Positions 1 through 7,946 are shown, counted from the stretch's first letter. The stretch: 41,468 nt of DNA from Verrucomicrobiota bacterium (GCA_027624625.1 JAQBWH010000016.1:1-41468); one strand, 5' to 3'. Numbers and translations are program-made. The notes: generated from the sequence alone by a model not told the origin.

Positions 1-69
1 GGGTGTAGTTCAATGGTAGAACGGCAGCTTCCCAAGCTGCATACGAGGGTTCGATTCCCTTCACCCGCT
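1..69 (+). tRNA. tRNA-Gly (anticodon CCC), 5' end cut by window edge
   Basis: The cloverleaf is complete except for the first two bases of the acceptor stem. The 3' acceptor strand CACCCGC (62-68) needs a 5' strand GCGGGTG, and the window opens at its third base. The anticodon stem is GCAGC/GCTGC (24-28, 36-40) with loop TTCCCAA, which puts CCC at 31-33. The T arm is 49-61 with a TTCGATT loop. The discriminator base is T69 and no CCA is encoded. A second glycine tRNA with the same acceptor stem lies at 7947. Confidence 0.93.
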
Positions 70-120
70 TGTTTTCGGGGCCGGCGGGGTCGGAGACCGG
101 ATTGGACGTGGGCCTGATTT

Positions 121-141
121 CATGATATTTAAACTATCATG
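121..141. promoter_or_regulatory. Palindromic operator over the antitoxin start codon
   Basis: CATGATA (121-127) and TATCATG (135-141) form a perfect 7-bp inverted repeat around a 7-base AT-rich spacer. The outer pair T120/A142 extends it to 8 bp. The right arm contains the ATG of the antitoxin at 139. Phd/YefM antitoxins typically repress their own operon by binding palindromes at the promoter or start, so autoregulation is the natural reading. That function is inferred; only the symmetry is seen. Confidence 0.65.
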
Positions 142-393
142 ATGAAAAAAGCATCCGTGGCTGATCTGCGGAATAATTTTGCCACCGTTTCGCGGTGGAT
201 TTATGAGGGGGAAAGCGTTGCCATCGAGAAACGGGGGAAGTCGTTTGCCGTGTTATCCCCCGCCCGGAGGATCCGCGGGAAGGCGATTGTCTTGCCTGAT
301 TACGAAGGGCGGATACGCCGGATTTTCGGCGGCCGAATCCCGGGGGGAGCAACGGCGGCACAATTGGTGGATGATTTGCGCGGGGAGTATTGA
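139..393 (+). CDS. Phd/YefM-family type II antitoxin
   Basis: This 84-residue protein starts MMKKASVADLRNNF and has the N-terminal layout of Phd/YefM antitoxins: a short strand, the xxxLRNNFxxV helix (about residues 8-18), and a basic GKSFAVLSPARR strand (about 33-44) that normally forms the DNA-binding dimer. The C-terminal part (residues 48-84) is the expected toxin-binding tail. The stop codon overlaps the start of the PIN-domain gene, so the two are translationally coupled. A perfect palindrome covers the start codon. ATG 139 or ATG 142 could be used. The family assignment is good; the protein would neutralise the adjacent PIN ribonuclease. Confidence 0.85.
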   Translation: MMKKASVADLRNNFATVSRWIYEGESVAIEKRGKSFAVLSPARRIRGKAIVLPDYEGRIRRIFGGRIPGGATAAQLVDDLRGEY

Positions 394-896
394 GCCATCG
401 TGCCGTGGAAACTTGTTTCGACACATCCCTTATTCTCAAGAGTTACGTGCCCGAGGCGGGCACGGAGGAGGCCTTGGCTATTCTCCGGAAGCACGGCGGT
501 CCGTTTCCCTTCTCCCATCTGCTGGAGTTGGAGTTGCGAACGGCGATACGCATGAAGCACGGGCGAGGAGAAATCACCGCGGCGGAAATGCGCGGGTCCT
601 TGCAGGCGGTGGAAAAGGATCTCTCATCCGGCGTGCTCATCCGGCCGGATTACGAGTTGGACGAGGTTTTTCGCCGGGCCGAAGCGCTTTCTGCCCGGCA
701 CGCGGCGCAGACGCTGGCCCGGTCTGCGGATTTATGGCACGTGGCTGCGGCCCTCGAAGCAGGCTGTACCAGCTTCGCGTCTTTCGACCAAAGGCAACGC
801 GCAGCAGCCGCTCTCTGCGGTCTCCGGGTGGTTCCGTCCCGCCCCGGCAAGGCTTCGCGCCGCCGTGCGAAAGGCGACCCCAAGAGCAAGTCCTGA
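390..896 (+). CDS. vapC: PIN-domain ribonuclease toxin (VapC-like)
   Basis: This is a PIN-domain protein of up to 168 residues. The acidic metal-binding residues of the family are visible: Asp in the N-terminal CFDTSLILKSY strand, Glu in LLELELRTA, Asp in the SADLWHVAAAL helix and Asp in ASFDQRQ near the end. VapC toxins are Mg-dependent endoribonucleases that often cut tRNA or rRNA and are held inactive by their antitoxin. The TTG at 390 overlaps the antitoxin stop by 4 bases. A GTG at 405 would place the conserved Asp about six residues from the N-terminus, as is usual, and may be the true start. The C-terminal tail (about 20 residues, rich in Arg/Lys/Ser) looks like an extension beyond the PIN fold. 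The target RNA cannot be read from the sequence. Confidence 0.85.
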   Translation: MSHRAVETCFDTSLILKSYVPEAGTEEALAILRKHGGPFPFSHLLELELRTAIRMKHGRGEITAAEMRGSLQAVEKDLSSGVLIRPDYELDEVFRRAEALSARHAAQTLARSADLWHVAAALEAGCTSFASFDQRQRAAAALCGLRVVPSRPGKASRRRAKGDPKSKS

Positions 897-1001
897 GGCT
901 CCCGCCGCGTCTGGTGTGGCCATGGGCCTTGCGGCGGGTATTATCTTCAAGTCGCGGTTCGGAATGAACGCGCATGCCGTCCACGCAGTCTCACCTCGAT
1001 C

Positions 1002-2957
1002 ATGATTCGTTTTCTTCTTCTTATCCTGCCTGCCTTTGCTTCCGCCATGGAGATCAGCCCGCCCAAAATCGTGGAACCACCGCCCGTCATTCCCCTCCGC
1101 GATTTTTTCCGCAACCCCGAGGGTGCGTCCTATCAGGTCAGTCCCGGCGGCGACTACATTTCGTGGATGGCGCCGTGGCAAAGCCGCCTCAATGTTTTCG
1201 TCCAACCGGTGGATGGAAGCGGCCAGCCGCGGCGGCTGACCGATGCAACCGAGCGCGACATCGCGGGCTACTTTTGGGCGGCGAAGGACCAGATCGTTTA
1301 CCTGCAGGACGACGGCGGGGACGAGAATTTCCATCTCTACGCGGTCAACGCCGACGGTGCCAGCCGCCGCGACCTCACGCCGTTTCCCGGGGTGCGGGTC
1401 GGCGTGGTCGACGACTTGCGTGATGATGAGGACCACCTTCTGATCAGCATGAACAAACGCGATGCGCGTGTCTTCGACGTCTTCCGCCTCAACACCCGCG
1501 ACGGCACGATGAAACTGGTCGCGGAAAACCCCGGCAGCGTCTCCTCCTGGATCACGGACCACGACGGGCAAGTACGGGCCGCGGTGCAGACCGACGGCGT
1601 CAATACCGAGCTGCTGACCCGCGCCACGCCGGACGAGCCGTTCAAAAAGGTGCTCAGCACCAATTTCCGCGAAAGCGCCGATCCGCTCTTCTTCACCTAC
1701 GACAACAAGGATCTTTATGCCTCGTCCAATATCGGCCGCGACAAAGCGGCCATCGTGCGCCTTGATCCGGCCACGGGGAGGGAAGAGGAAGTCATCTTCG
1801 ACCATGCCGAGGTCGACGTCGGCACTTTGGTCGGTTCGGACAAGCGCAAGGTGATCACCGCCGCCGCGTTCACCCGCGACAAGCAGGAATACCATTTCTT
1901 CGACGACCGGCGCCGCGACCTGCAGGTCAAGCTGGAGGAAAAGCTCCCCGGTCAGGAGGTTATGCTCAGCTCGACCAATCGCGAGGAGGACAAGTTCATC
2001 GTCCGCACCCACGGCGATCGGTCGCGCGGCGCGTTTTACTACTATGACAACCAGAGGGATGAGCTCCGCAAGCTGGCCGAGGTGTCCCCTTGGCTTGATG
2101 CGGAAAAGCTCGCCCCGATGGAGCCGGTGCGCATCCCGGCCCGCGACGGCCTCAAGTTGCCCGCCTATCTGACCCTGCCGCCCGGCATGGAGGCAAAGAA
2201 TTTGCCGGTCGTGTTGCTTGTGCACGGTGGTCCGTGGGCCCGGGATGCTTGGGGTTTCGATTCCGAGGCGCAATTTTTGGCCAACCGCGGTTATGCCGTT
2301 TTGCAGGTCAACTTCCGCGGATCGACCGGCTACGGCCGTGAGTTCTGGGAGAAAAGTTTCAAGCAGTGGGGCAAAGCGATGCAGGATGACTTAACTGATT
2401 CGGTCAAGTGGCTGGTCGACCGCGGCATCGCCGATCCCCGGCGGATCGCCATCTATGGTGGCAGCTACGGCGGTTATGCCGCGCTGGCCGGCATGGCCTT
2501 CACTCCGGAGGTCTATGCGGCGGGGATCAGCTTCGTCGGGCCCTCGAACCTTTTCACCTTGCTGGCCAGCGTCCCACCGTACTGGGAGCCCTACCGTCAA
2601 ATGCAGTATGAAATGATCGGCAACCCGGAGACGGAGAAAGATCTGCTCACGGCGGCATCGCCGCTTTTTTCGGCGGATAAAATTACCTCCCCCTTGCTCA
2701 TTGCCCAGGGGGCGAACGATCCGCGGGTCAAGCAAGCCGAGAGCGACCAAATTGTCGCAGCGCTCCAGGCCCGCGGCATCGATGTTCCCTATATCGTGAG
2801 GGACAACGAAGGACACGGTTTCGGCAACGAGGAAAACCGGCTTTATTTTTTCCGCGCCATCGAGCGTTTCTTGGCCAAGCATCTCGGCGGTCGCGCCGAG
2901 CAAAGCGACGAGAAGATTCCGGAGTTGGAGGGAACCGATGTGAAAGCCAAAGGCTGA
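1002..2957 (+). CDS. Exported S9-family serine peptidase (prolyl oligopeptidase / acylaminoacyl-peptidase type)
   Basis: This 651-residue protein begins with a short signal peptide (hydrophobic residues 2-14, AxA-like cleavage at FASA-M). Residues about 30-370 contain WxxP/SPGGDYISW-type repeats typical of the S9 beta-propeller. Residues about 395-640 are the alpha/beta-hydrolase domain. The catalytic triad is visible: Ser488 in GGSYGGYAA, Asp573 in GANDPRV and His605 in EGHGFG. The oxyanion segment LLVHGGPWARD is also present. Such enzymes remove dipeptides or acyl-amino acids from short peptides, here probably in the periplasm. The gene is single, convergent with the ChrA-type gene downstream. 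No Shine-Dalgarno is seen; the start was chosen because it yields the signal peptide. Confidence 0.93.
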   Translation: MIRFLLLILPAFASAMEISPPKIVEPPPVIPLRDFFRNPEGASYQVSPGGDYISWMAPWQSRLNVFVQPVDGSGQPRRLTDATERDIAGYFWAAKDQIVYLQDDGGDENFHLYAVNADGASRRDLTPFPGVRVGVVDDLRDDEDHLLISMNKRDARVFDVFRLNTRDGTMKLVAENPGSVSSWITDHDGQVRAAVQTDGVNTELLTRATPDEPFKKVLSTNFRESADPLFFTYDNKDLYASSNIGRDKAAIVRLDPATGREEEVIFDHAEVDVGTLVGSDKRKVITAAAFTRDKQEYHFFDDRRRDLQVKLEEKLPGQEVMLSSTNREEDKFIVRTHGDRSRGAFYYYDNQRDELRKLAEVSPWLDAEKLAPMEPVRIPARDGLKLPAYLTLPPGMEAKNLPVVLLVHGGPWARDAWGFDSEAQFLANRGYAVLQVNFRGSTGYGREFWEKSFKQWGKAMQDDLTDSVKWLVDRGIADPRRIAIYGGSYGGYAALAGMAFTPEVYAAGISFVGPSNLFTLLASVPPYWEPYRQMQYEMIGNPETEKDLLTAASPLFSADKITSPLLIAQGANDPRVKQAESDQIVAALQARGIDVPYIVRDNEGHGFGNEENRLYFFRAIERFLAKHLGGRAEQSDEKIPELEGTDVKAKG

Positions 2958-2984
2958 GGCGGGAGAGGGTTGGCCGGTTCGCGG

Positions 2985-4232
2985 CTAATAAAGTGCCCGA
3001 AGCAGGCCGCCGCCAGCCGCCAAGCCGATGACCGCGGGGATGGGCCAACGGCGCCCGACCAAAAGCCACAGACTCAGGCCGGTGATAGTAGCGTAGAGCA
3101 TCGCTGGTTGGTCCGGGGCGAAAACGCCCGCGGCAAACCAAACCGCAAGGCTGGCGATCACTCCGACCACGGCCGCCGTGATGGTGTTGAGGATGGTGCG
3201 GGCTTGTGGATTCTCGGCCAGTCGTTCGACCAAAGGCGCACCGGCCAGAATGAAAAGAAAACTCGGGACAAAGGTGACCCACGCGGTGACCAGCGCACCC
3301 AGGGTGGCCATGACCCAAGGGCTGAGTGGCGCCGGATGGTTCCACCCGGCGAGGAATCCGGCGAAGGGGAGCACTTTGACCAAAGGTCCGGGCAAGGCTT
3401 CGGCCAGGGCAAGGCCATCCTTCATCGCGGTGGCCGAGAGCCAACCAGCCTGATTGACCGCATGGTCGGCCACATAAGGCAGCACGGCGTAGGCACCCCC
3501 GAAGGTGACCACCGCGACTTTGCTGAAGAAAAATCCGAGCGACGCGAGCAAGCCGTCCCACCCGAAGGCTGCGCCGGCCAGCACAACCGGGGCCCACCAT
3601 GCGAGGAGTCCGAGGCTGAGGGTGCGCCACGGCACGGAAGTGCGCTGGGTGGTGGCGGTTGCCGTCGCGGTGTTCGCTGCGACGAGATTGTCCACCACCC
3701 CCATGGCGATTGCGGCGAGGACAATCCACGGGAAGGGGACTTGGTAAAACTGCATGGCCAGAAAAGCCGCCGCGGCCGGCAGCCAAGCACGCGTGCCGCG
3801 TAAATGATGCCGCGCCATGCGGACCAACGCAGCGAGGATGACGGCGAGCACGGCCGGTCGCACCGTGCCGAAAAGCGTTTGCACCCAATCGAGTTGGCCA
3901 AACATGGCGTAAAGCCCCGCCGCCAGCCAGACGAGCAGGACGGCCGGAAGGACAAAGAGCGCGCCGGCGGTGAGGGCTCCGCGCAGCCCATGCAGCTTCC
4001 AACCGGCATAAATCACCAGTTGGTGCGCTTCCGGACCGGGGAGCAGCATGCTGAAGCTCAGCCCGGCGGAAAATTGGGGTGGAGTCAGCCAACGCCGGCG
4101 CTCGACCAACTCTTCGCGCAGGATGGCGATCTGGCCGGCCGGACCACCGAAGCTCATCCAGCCCAACCGGGCGAAGAAGCGCCGCGCCTCGGCCCAGTCG
4201 GGAATCGCTTTGTCTTGGCAATGATCTGGCAT
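2985..4232 (-). CDS. chrA: ChrA-family chromate/anion transporter
   Basis: This 415-residue, strongly hydrophobic protein has two homologous CHR halves. The first contains FARLGWMSFGGPAGQI (about 20-35) and SFSMLLPGPEAHQL (about 60-73). The second contains the related SKVAVVTFGGAYAVLP and ALAEALPGPLVKVLPFAGFLAGW. This two-domain architecture is that of long-chain ChrA proteins, which expel chromate by proton-coupled transport. Many homologues have no proven substrate, so a general oxyanion role is possible. A purine-rich GGGAAG lies about 9 bases before the ATG. The gene diverges from the ferredoxin gene at 4267 with a 34-base gap. Confidence 0.9.
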   Translation of the reverse strand: MPDHCQDKAIPDWAEARRFFARLGWMSFGGPAGQIAILREELVERRRWLTPPQFSAGLSFSMLLPGPEAHQLVIYAGWKLHGLRGALTAGALFVLPAVLLVWLAAGLYAMFGQLDWVQTLFGTVRPAVLAVILAALVRMARHHLRGTRAWLPAAAAFLAMQFYQVPFPWIVLAAIAMGVVDNLVAANTATATATTQRTSVPWRTLSLGLLAWWAPVVLAGAAFGWDGLLASLGFFFSKVAVVTFGGAYAVLPYVADHAVNQAGWLSATAMKDGLALAEALPGPLVKVLPFAGFLAGWNHPAPLSPWVMATLGALVTAWVTFVPSFLFILAGAPLVERLAENPQARTILNTITAAVVGVIASLAVWFAAGVFAPDQPAMLYATITGLSLWLLVGRRWPIPAVIGLAAGGGLLRALY

Positions 4233-4266
4233 CTTTTTATGCTTCCCAGTCGAATATCACCACGTC

Positions 4267-4500
4267 ATGGCCGAACTCGAAAACAAATACCCTGAAAACG
4301 TTACCGGCAGTTTTTTCGTCGATGATCAATGCATCGATTGTGACCTCTGCCGCGAAACGGCCCCGGCCAATTTTACGCGGAGCGATGACGGTGGTTACTC
4401 TTACGTTTACAAGCAGCCCGGCACGCCCGAGGAAGAGGCGCAATGCAAAGAGGCAATGGAAGGCTGTCCGGTCGAGGCGATCGGCGATAACGGCTCCTAA
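4267..4500 (+). CDS. Small ferredoxin-like iron-sulfur protein
   Basis: This 77-residue acidic protein carries a CIDCDLC motif (CxxCxxC, about residues 22-28) and a later CKEAMEGCP segment (about 59-67). That is the pattern of Fer4-type single-cluster ferredoxins in which the third and fourth ligands are separated by a long loop. It probably binds one 3Fe-4S or 4Fe-4S cluster and acts as a soluble electron carrier. The partner is unknown: none of the neighbours (a ChrA-type transporter and a DciA-like protein) needs it. A hairpin followed by seven T residues begins right after the stop codon. The family call is firm; the cluster type is inferred. Confidence 0.85.
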   Translation: MAELENKYPENVTGSFFVDDQCIDCDLCRETAPANFTRSDDGGYSYVYKQPGTPEEEAQCKEAMEGCPVEAIGDNGS

Positions 4501-4502
4501 GG

Positions 4503-4523
4503 CCGCATCCGGGCGGTTTTTTT
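4503..4523 (+). terminator. Possible weak Rho-independent terminator after the ferredoxin gene
   Basis: CCGC (4503-4506) can pair with GCGG (4513-4516) around a 6-base loop, and a run of seven T residues follows directly (4517-4523). The stem is only 4 bp, so termination strength is doubtful. The position just after a stop codon and before the next gene supports the call. Confidence 0.4.
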
Positions 4524-4540
4524 CTCGACCCTCCACTGAC

Positions 4541-4894
4541 ATGAGTCGCTGGGCTAACACCGTGATGGCCGAGTGGCGGCGCTACCGTGAGCCGCGCGAT
4601 CCGGATCAGCGCACTTCCATCCTTGCCGAGGCCCTGCGCGGACTTCTCCCCAAACTCGGCTTGGGCCAGTCGCTCGACGAGCACGCCGTCCGGCGCGCCT
4701 GGGTCGGGCTGGTCGGGCCTTTTATTGCGGGTCAATCCGCACCCGACCGCATCCGCGGCGGCATCCTTTATGTGCGGGTGCACCAATCCAGCGTGCGCTT
4801 TGAATTGGAGCGCGTCTGGAAAAGCGAGATCGAGACAAAACTGGCCGCCGAATTCGGGCCGGACAAAATCCGTTCGGTCAAATTTTTCAGCTGA
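4541..4894 (+). CDS. DUF721 / DciA-like protein
   Basis: This is a 117-residue protein starting MSRWANTVMAEWRRY. The family signature is visible: a helix with LxxLLPKLGLGQSLDEHAV (about 35-50), the WxxLVGPFIAGQSAP segment (about 54-68) and a beta-rich part GGILYVRVHQSSVRFELE (about 73-90). DciA-type proteins load or regulate the replicative helicase DnaB in bacteria that lack DnaC, so a replication role is likely, though short DUF721 proteins are not all characterised. The open frame extends far upstream, but ATG 4541 is chosen because conserved sequence starts there. It lies two bases before the HAD-FolB gene and is probably co-transcribed with it. Confidence 0.8.
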   Translation: MSRWANTVMAEWRRYREPRDPDQRTSILAEALRGLLPKLGLGQSLDEHAVRRAWVGLVGPFIAGQSAPDRIRGGILYVRVHQSSVRFELERVWKSEIETKLAAEFGPDKIRSVKFFS

Positions 4895-4896
4895 TC

Positions 4897-5883
4897 ATGT
4901 TGCGCAACCTCCTCCTCGATTGGTCGGGCACGCTGGTCGACGATTTGCCGCCGGTCATCGGCGCGACCAATTACGTGCTCGAGCAATTCGGCAAGCCCGC
5001 GCTGACCCGTGACGAATTCCGCCGGCATTTCCGCCTGCCCTTCACCGAGTTCTACGAGGAATTTCTCCCCGATATTCCACTCGTCGAGCTGGACGCGCTT
5101 TTCCACCGCCGCTTTGTCGAGATCCAGGACGAAGTGACGCCTCTGCCCGGGCTCTACGAGTTCCTCGATTTCTGCCGGGCCAGCGGGCGCCGTCTTTTCC
5201 TCCTCAGTGCGATGAAGCAGGAGCATTTCGACGTGCAGTCGGCCAAGCTCGGTCTGCGTCATTATTTCGAGCACCCCTATGCTGGGGTGACCGACAAGCG
5301 GGCCAAGATCGGCTCGATCCTCGAGACGCACGGGTTGCTCCGCGGCGAAACGGCCTTCGTCGGCGACATGATCCACGACGTCGAGACCGCGCGTCACGGC
5401 GGCGTGATGAGCATCGCCGTGCTCACCGGCTACGATTCCATCGAGAAACTCACGCCGGCGAAACCCGATGTCGTCGTTTCCTCACTCGATGCCTTGCGTC
5501 GCCTCTTGCAGGATCCGCGGGACTTGGCCCGCGGGGCGGCGGACTGCATACGTATCCACGGCCTCGAGGTGCAGACGCGCATCGGGGTGGGGGAAGAGGA
5601 GAGAGCGCGACCGCAGAGGCTTGTTCTCGATGTCATGCTCGAAACGGATTTCCGCGGGGCGCAGGACGACATCGCCCGCGCCACCGACTATGCTGTGGTG
5701 GCTGCGTGGCTGACGGCGGAATGTGAACGCCGTGAGGTGCGTCTGCTCGAAACGCTTTCCGAGGATCTGGCCGCCGGCTTGCTGGAGGGGTTCCCGCACG
5801 TCGACGTGGTTGTGCTCGAGATTCGCAAGTTTGTCCTGCCGGACACGGAGAGCGTTTCCGTCCGTGTACGCCGCAGTCGGTAG
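4897..5883 (+). CDS. HAD-family hydrolase fused to dihydroneopterin aldolase (FolB)
   Basis: This 328-residue fusion has two domains. Residues 1-205 are a HAD hydrolase: motif I DWSGT (nucleophile Asp8), motif II Ser104 in LLSA, Lys134 and motif IV GDMIHD (Asp157, Asp161). Residues 217-328 are FolB-like: GLEVQTRIGVGEEE, the ATDYAVV segment, LLETLSEDLA and Lys311 in the last strand, matching the Glu and Lys positions used by dihydroneopterin aldolases. FolB cleaves 7,8-dihydroneopterin to 6-hydroxymethyl-dihydropterin and glycolaldehyde in folate synthesis. A HAD partner could dephosphorylate dihydroneopterin phosphate, the preceding step, but this is inference. The second Asp of motif I is replaced by Ser10, as in phosphonatase-like HADs (DWAGT), so ordinary phosphatase chemistry is not assured. 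The stop codon lies within a strong palindrome. Confidence 0.85.
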   Translation: MLRNLLLDWSGTLVDDLPPVIGATNYVLEQFGKPALTRDEFRRHFRLPFTEFYEEFLPDIPLVELDALFHRRFVEIQDEVTPLPGLYEFLDFCRASGRRLFLLSAMKQEHFDVQSAKLGLRHYFEHPYAGVTDKRAKIGSILETHGLLRGETAFVGDMIHDVETARHGGVMSIAVLTGYDSIEKLTPAKPDVVVSSLDALRRLLQDPRDLARGAADCIRIHGLEVQTRIGVGEEERARPQRLVLDVMLETDFRGAQDDIARATDYAVVAAWLTAECERREVRLLETLSEDLAAGLLEGFPHVDVVVLEIRKFVLPDTESVSVRVRRSR

Positions 5884-5913
5884 GGCGAGGCCTCCCGGAG
5901 GCCCCGCCCTACC
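5879..5913. repeat. 35-bp imperfect palindrome (REP-like hairpin)
   Basis: GGTAGGGCG (5879-5887) pairs with CGCCCTACC (5905-5913). After one A/C mismatch, GGCCT (5889-5893) pairs with AGGCC (5899-5903), giving a very stable hairpin with a short CCCGG loop. The TAG stop of the HAD-FolB gene is inside it. No T run follows, so it is not a classic terminator. Form and location, at the 3' end of a gene in an intergenic gap, resemble repetitive extragenic palindromes. Only this copy was noticed in the window. Confidence 0.7.
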
Positions 5914-5950
5914 TTGTGGGCTGGCGTTCTGGTAGGTATGGTCGTCAGCC

Positions 5951-7003
5951 ATGCGCATTTTGGTCAGCGGTGTCTGCGGCTTCGTCGGGTCCGAGTTGGC
6001 GCTCGGATTTCGCAAGGCCGGGCACGAGGTTTGCGGCTTCGACAATTTCAGCCGTCGAGGAAGCGAATTGAATCGACCGCGCATCGAGGAGGCGGGTGTC
6101 GAGTTCTGGAAGGGCGACGTGCGCAATGAAGCCGACTTGGAGCGCGTGCGCGGGATCGATTGGGTCATCGACGCCGCGGCCAACCCGAGTGTGCTGGCCG
6201 GGGTCGATGGCAAGACCGGGAGCAAGGAACTGCTTGAGCACAATCTTTGGGGTACGGTCAACCTGCTCGAAGTCTGCAAGCGCGAGCAGGCCGGCTTGAT
6301 CCTGCTTAGCACAAGTCGTGTTTATTCGATCGATGCTTTATGCGCCTTGCCGGTCGTGGCGAAGGACGGGGCTTTCGCCCTGCCCGAAGCGCTGGCCGCA
6401 GTCGGACCGCAGGGAGTGACCGAAGAATTCTCCACGGCCGCGCCGATCTCGCTTTATGGGGCGAGCAAATTGGCCAGCGAGCAGATCGCCTTGGAATATG
6501 GCTCGGCTTTCGGTTTTCCCGTGTGGGTCAACCGCTGCGGGGTGATGGCCGGCGCGGGGCAATTTGGCAAGCCCGACCAGGGAATCTTCAGCTATTGGAT
6601 CCACAGTTGGGCGCAGCGTGCTCCACTCAAATACATCGGCTTCGGCGGCACCGGCCACCAAGTGCGCGACTGCCTGCACCCGCATGACCTCCTTGCCCTT
6701 TTGCTCAAGCAAATGGCTGCGGGTGCGCGCGCCGGACGCCGGATTCTCAACGTGGGCGGCGGGGCAGCTTCGACCCGGTCGCTCCGGCAGTTGTCTGATT
6801 GGTGCGGGCGGGAATTCGGGGCGCACGAGGTGGCGGTCGACTTGTCCCCCCGGCCCTTTGACCTGCCCTGGGTGGTGCTCGATGCAGCCTGCGCGGGTCA
6901 GGAATGGGACTGGCGTCCGGAGAAGACGGTGGACGAGATTTGCCAGGAGATTGCCCGGCATGCCCGCGAGCATCCGGAGTGGTTGGAAGTTTCTCGGGGT
7001 TGA
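5951..7003 (+). CDS. NAD-dependent sugar-nucleotide epimerase/dehydratase (CDP-paratose 2-epimerase-like)
   Basis: This is a 350-residue extended short-chain dehydrogenase. The Rossmann motif GVCGFVG is at residues 7-13. An acidic residue (D31, in GFDNFSRRG) ends the second strand, as in NAD-binding members. LLSTSRVYS (about 118-126) supplies the catalytic Ser/Thr region and YGASK (169-173) the Tyr/Lys pair. The NFSRRGSELNR segment and the later GGTGHQVRD and HPHDL segments resemble CDP-paratose/CDP-tyvelose 2-epimerases used in surface polysaccharide synthesis. The exact sugar cannot be determined. The next gene starts 2 bases after its stop, so the pair is probably one transcript. Confidence 0.82.
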   Translation: MRILVSGVCGFVGSELALGFRKAGHEVCGFDNFSRRGSELNRPRIEEAGVEFWKGDVRNEADLERVRGIDWVIDAAANPSVLAGVDGKTGSKELLEHNLWGTVNLLEVCKREQAGLILLSTSRVYSIDALCALPVVAKDGAFALPEALAAVGPQGVTEEFSTAAPISLYGASKLASEQIALEYGSAFGFPVWVNRCGVMAGAGQFGKPDQGIFSYWIHSWAQRAPLKYIGFGGTGHQVRDCLHPHDLLALLLKQMAAGARAGRRILNVGGGAASTRSLRQLSDWCGREFGAHEVAVDLSPRPFDLPWVVLDAACAGQEWDWRPEKTVDEICQEIARHAREHPEWLEVSRG

Positions 7004-7005
7004 CC

Positions 7006-7641
7006 ATGGCAGCTGACTATCAGCTGCAGTTGGCCCTACTCGGTCAGGCGGATGAATTCGCCCTCTGGCTGACGCCGGGGGAAAGGGACCGGGCGGCGCG
7101 TTTGTCCGAAGGTCCATTGCGCACGCGCTTTGTGGTCTCGCGCGGTCTGCGGCGGCAGATGTTGTCCGCCTGCACCGGTCGTCCGGCCCAAACCCTCGAA
7201 TTCGAGGAGGATGGGACGGCCAAGCCGCGCTTGGTCGATGGTGAAGGTTGGGACTTCAACCTTTCCCACGCCGGCGAGCATGTGGCTGTCGTGGTCCGGC
7301 GCGGCGCGGTCGGGATCGATCTCGAACATCATGGCAAGGTGCGGGACCAAGAAGGGATTGTTTCCCGCTACTTCCATCCCGACGAGGCGCAGGCTTGGCA
7401 ATGCCTGCCGGCAGAACTTCAGGCTGGGGCTTTCTTCCGGCTGTGGTCGGCGCGTGAGGCCGCAATGAAGTGTGCCGGTTTGGGGCTAGCCCGGGGAATC
7501 CGGGTAACCCGGATCGACCCGGGTTTTATCGAGACCGGCGCAGCCATGGCAAGGGTGGGGGAGGAGATTTTTGCGGTCAATGTCTTGGCAGCCCCAGCCG
7601 ATTGCACCTTGGTTGTCGCGACCTCACCGGCGGATGATTGA
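7006..7641 (+). CDS. 4'-phosphopantetheinyl transferase superfamily protein (Sfp type)
   Basis: This 211-residue protein has the Sfp-family signatures FNLSHAGEHV (about 84-93), VGIDLE with Asp105 and Glu107 as probable Mg ligands, and WSAREAAMKCAGLG (147-160) containing Glu151 and Lys155. These enzymes transfer the phosphopantetheine arm of coenzyme A to carrier proteins of fatty-acid, polyketide or non-ribosomal peptide synthases. No carrier protein is encoded nearby. The ATG at 7006 is used; the frame is open further upstream but overlaps the epimerase gene. Length (about 210) fits Sfp-type rather than the shorter AcpS type. Confidence 0.9.
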   Translation: MAADYQLQLALLGQADEFALWLTPGERDRAARLSEGPLRTRFVVSRGLRRQMLSACTGRPAQTLEFEEDGTAKPRLVDGEGWDFNLSHAGEHVAVVVRRGAVGIDLEHHGKVRDQEGIVSRYFHPDEAQAWQCLPAELQAGAFFRLWSAREAAMKCAGLGLARGIRVTRIDPGFIETGAAMARVGEEIFAVNVLAAPADCTLVVATSPADD

Positions 7642-7946
7642 TGAGGCGGTCGCCGGGACCGGCCGAGGCTGCCACGATCATTATTGACCAAGCAGGTTTG
7701 CCGGGAACAGCTCTGCCTCCGACGGCAGGTCAAGGCCAGCACAGGTCCGCGGTTCGGTTGTGGCCATCGGAGGATGCCGGGGGAAAATTTACCTGTTCCC
7801 ATCATGAACCTGTTCACCCTGGCGGGAGGCGCAGCCGTCTTGGGGGAAAACACTTGTCAAGACGTGATGGGGCCTTTAACTACTAAAGCTCATCCGCTTG
7901 GAATCTCGAAACTGTCCTGCAGTCTCCTTCCGGCGGTTGACGCGCC
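7642..7946. other. Gene-free stretch between the phosphopantetheinyl transferase and tRNA-Gly
   Basis: No convincing coding frame is seen in about 300 bases. The only promoter-like feature is TTGTCA at 7854-7859, a good -35 match, followed 17 bases later by TAACTA, a poor -10 match. This could drive the tRNA 65 bases downstream. Short open frames here have no recognisable features. Confidence 0.5.

Noticed and set aside
732..2273. Long minus-strand open frame (513 codons) opposite the S9 peptidase
   Set aside because: It is the antisense shadow of a GC-rich gene. The plus-strand frame has a signal peptide and full catalytic triad; the minus frame has no recognisable motifs.
2728..4221. 497-codon minus-strand open frame overlapping the chrA region
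   Set aside because: Same strand but different frame from the transporter. It is rich in Arg/Pro/Gly with no hydrophobic pattern, while the other frame gives a full two-domain ChrA.
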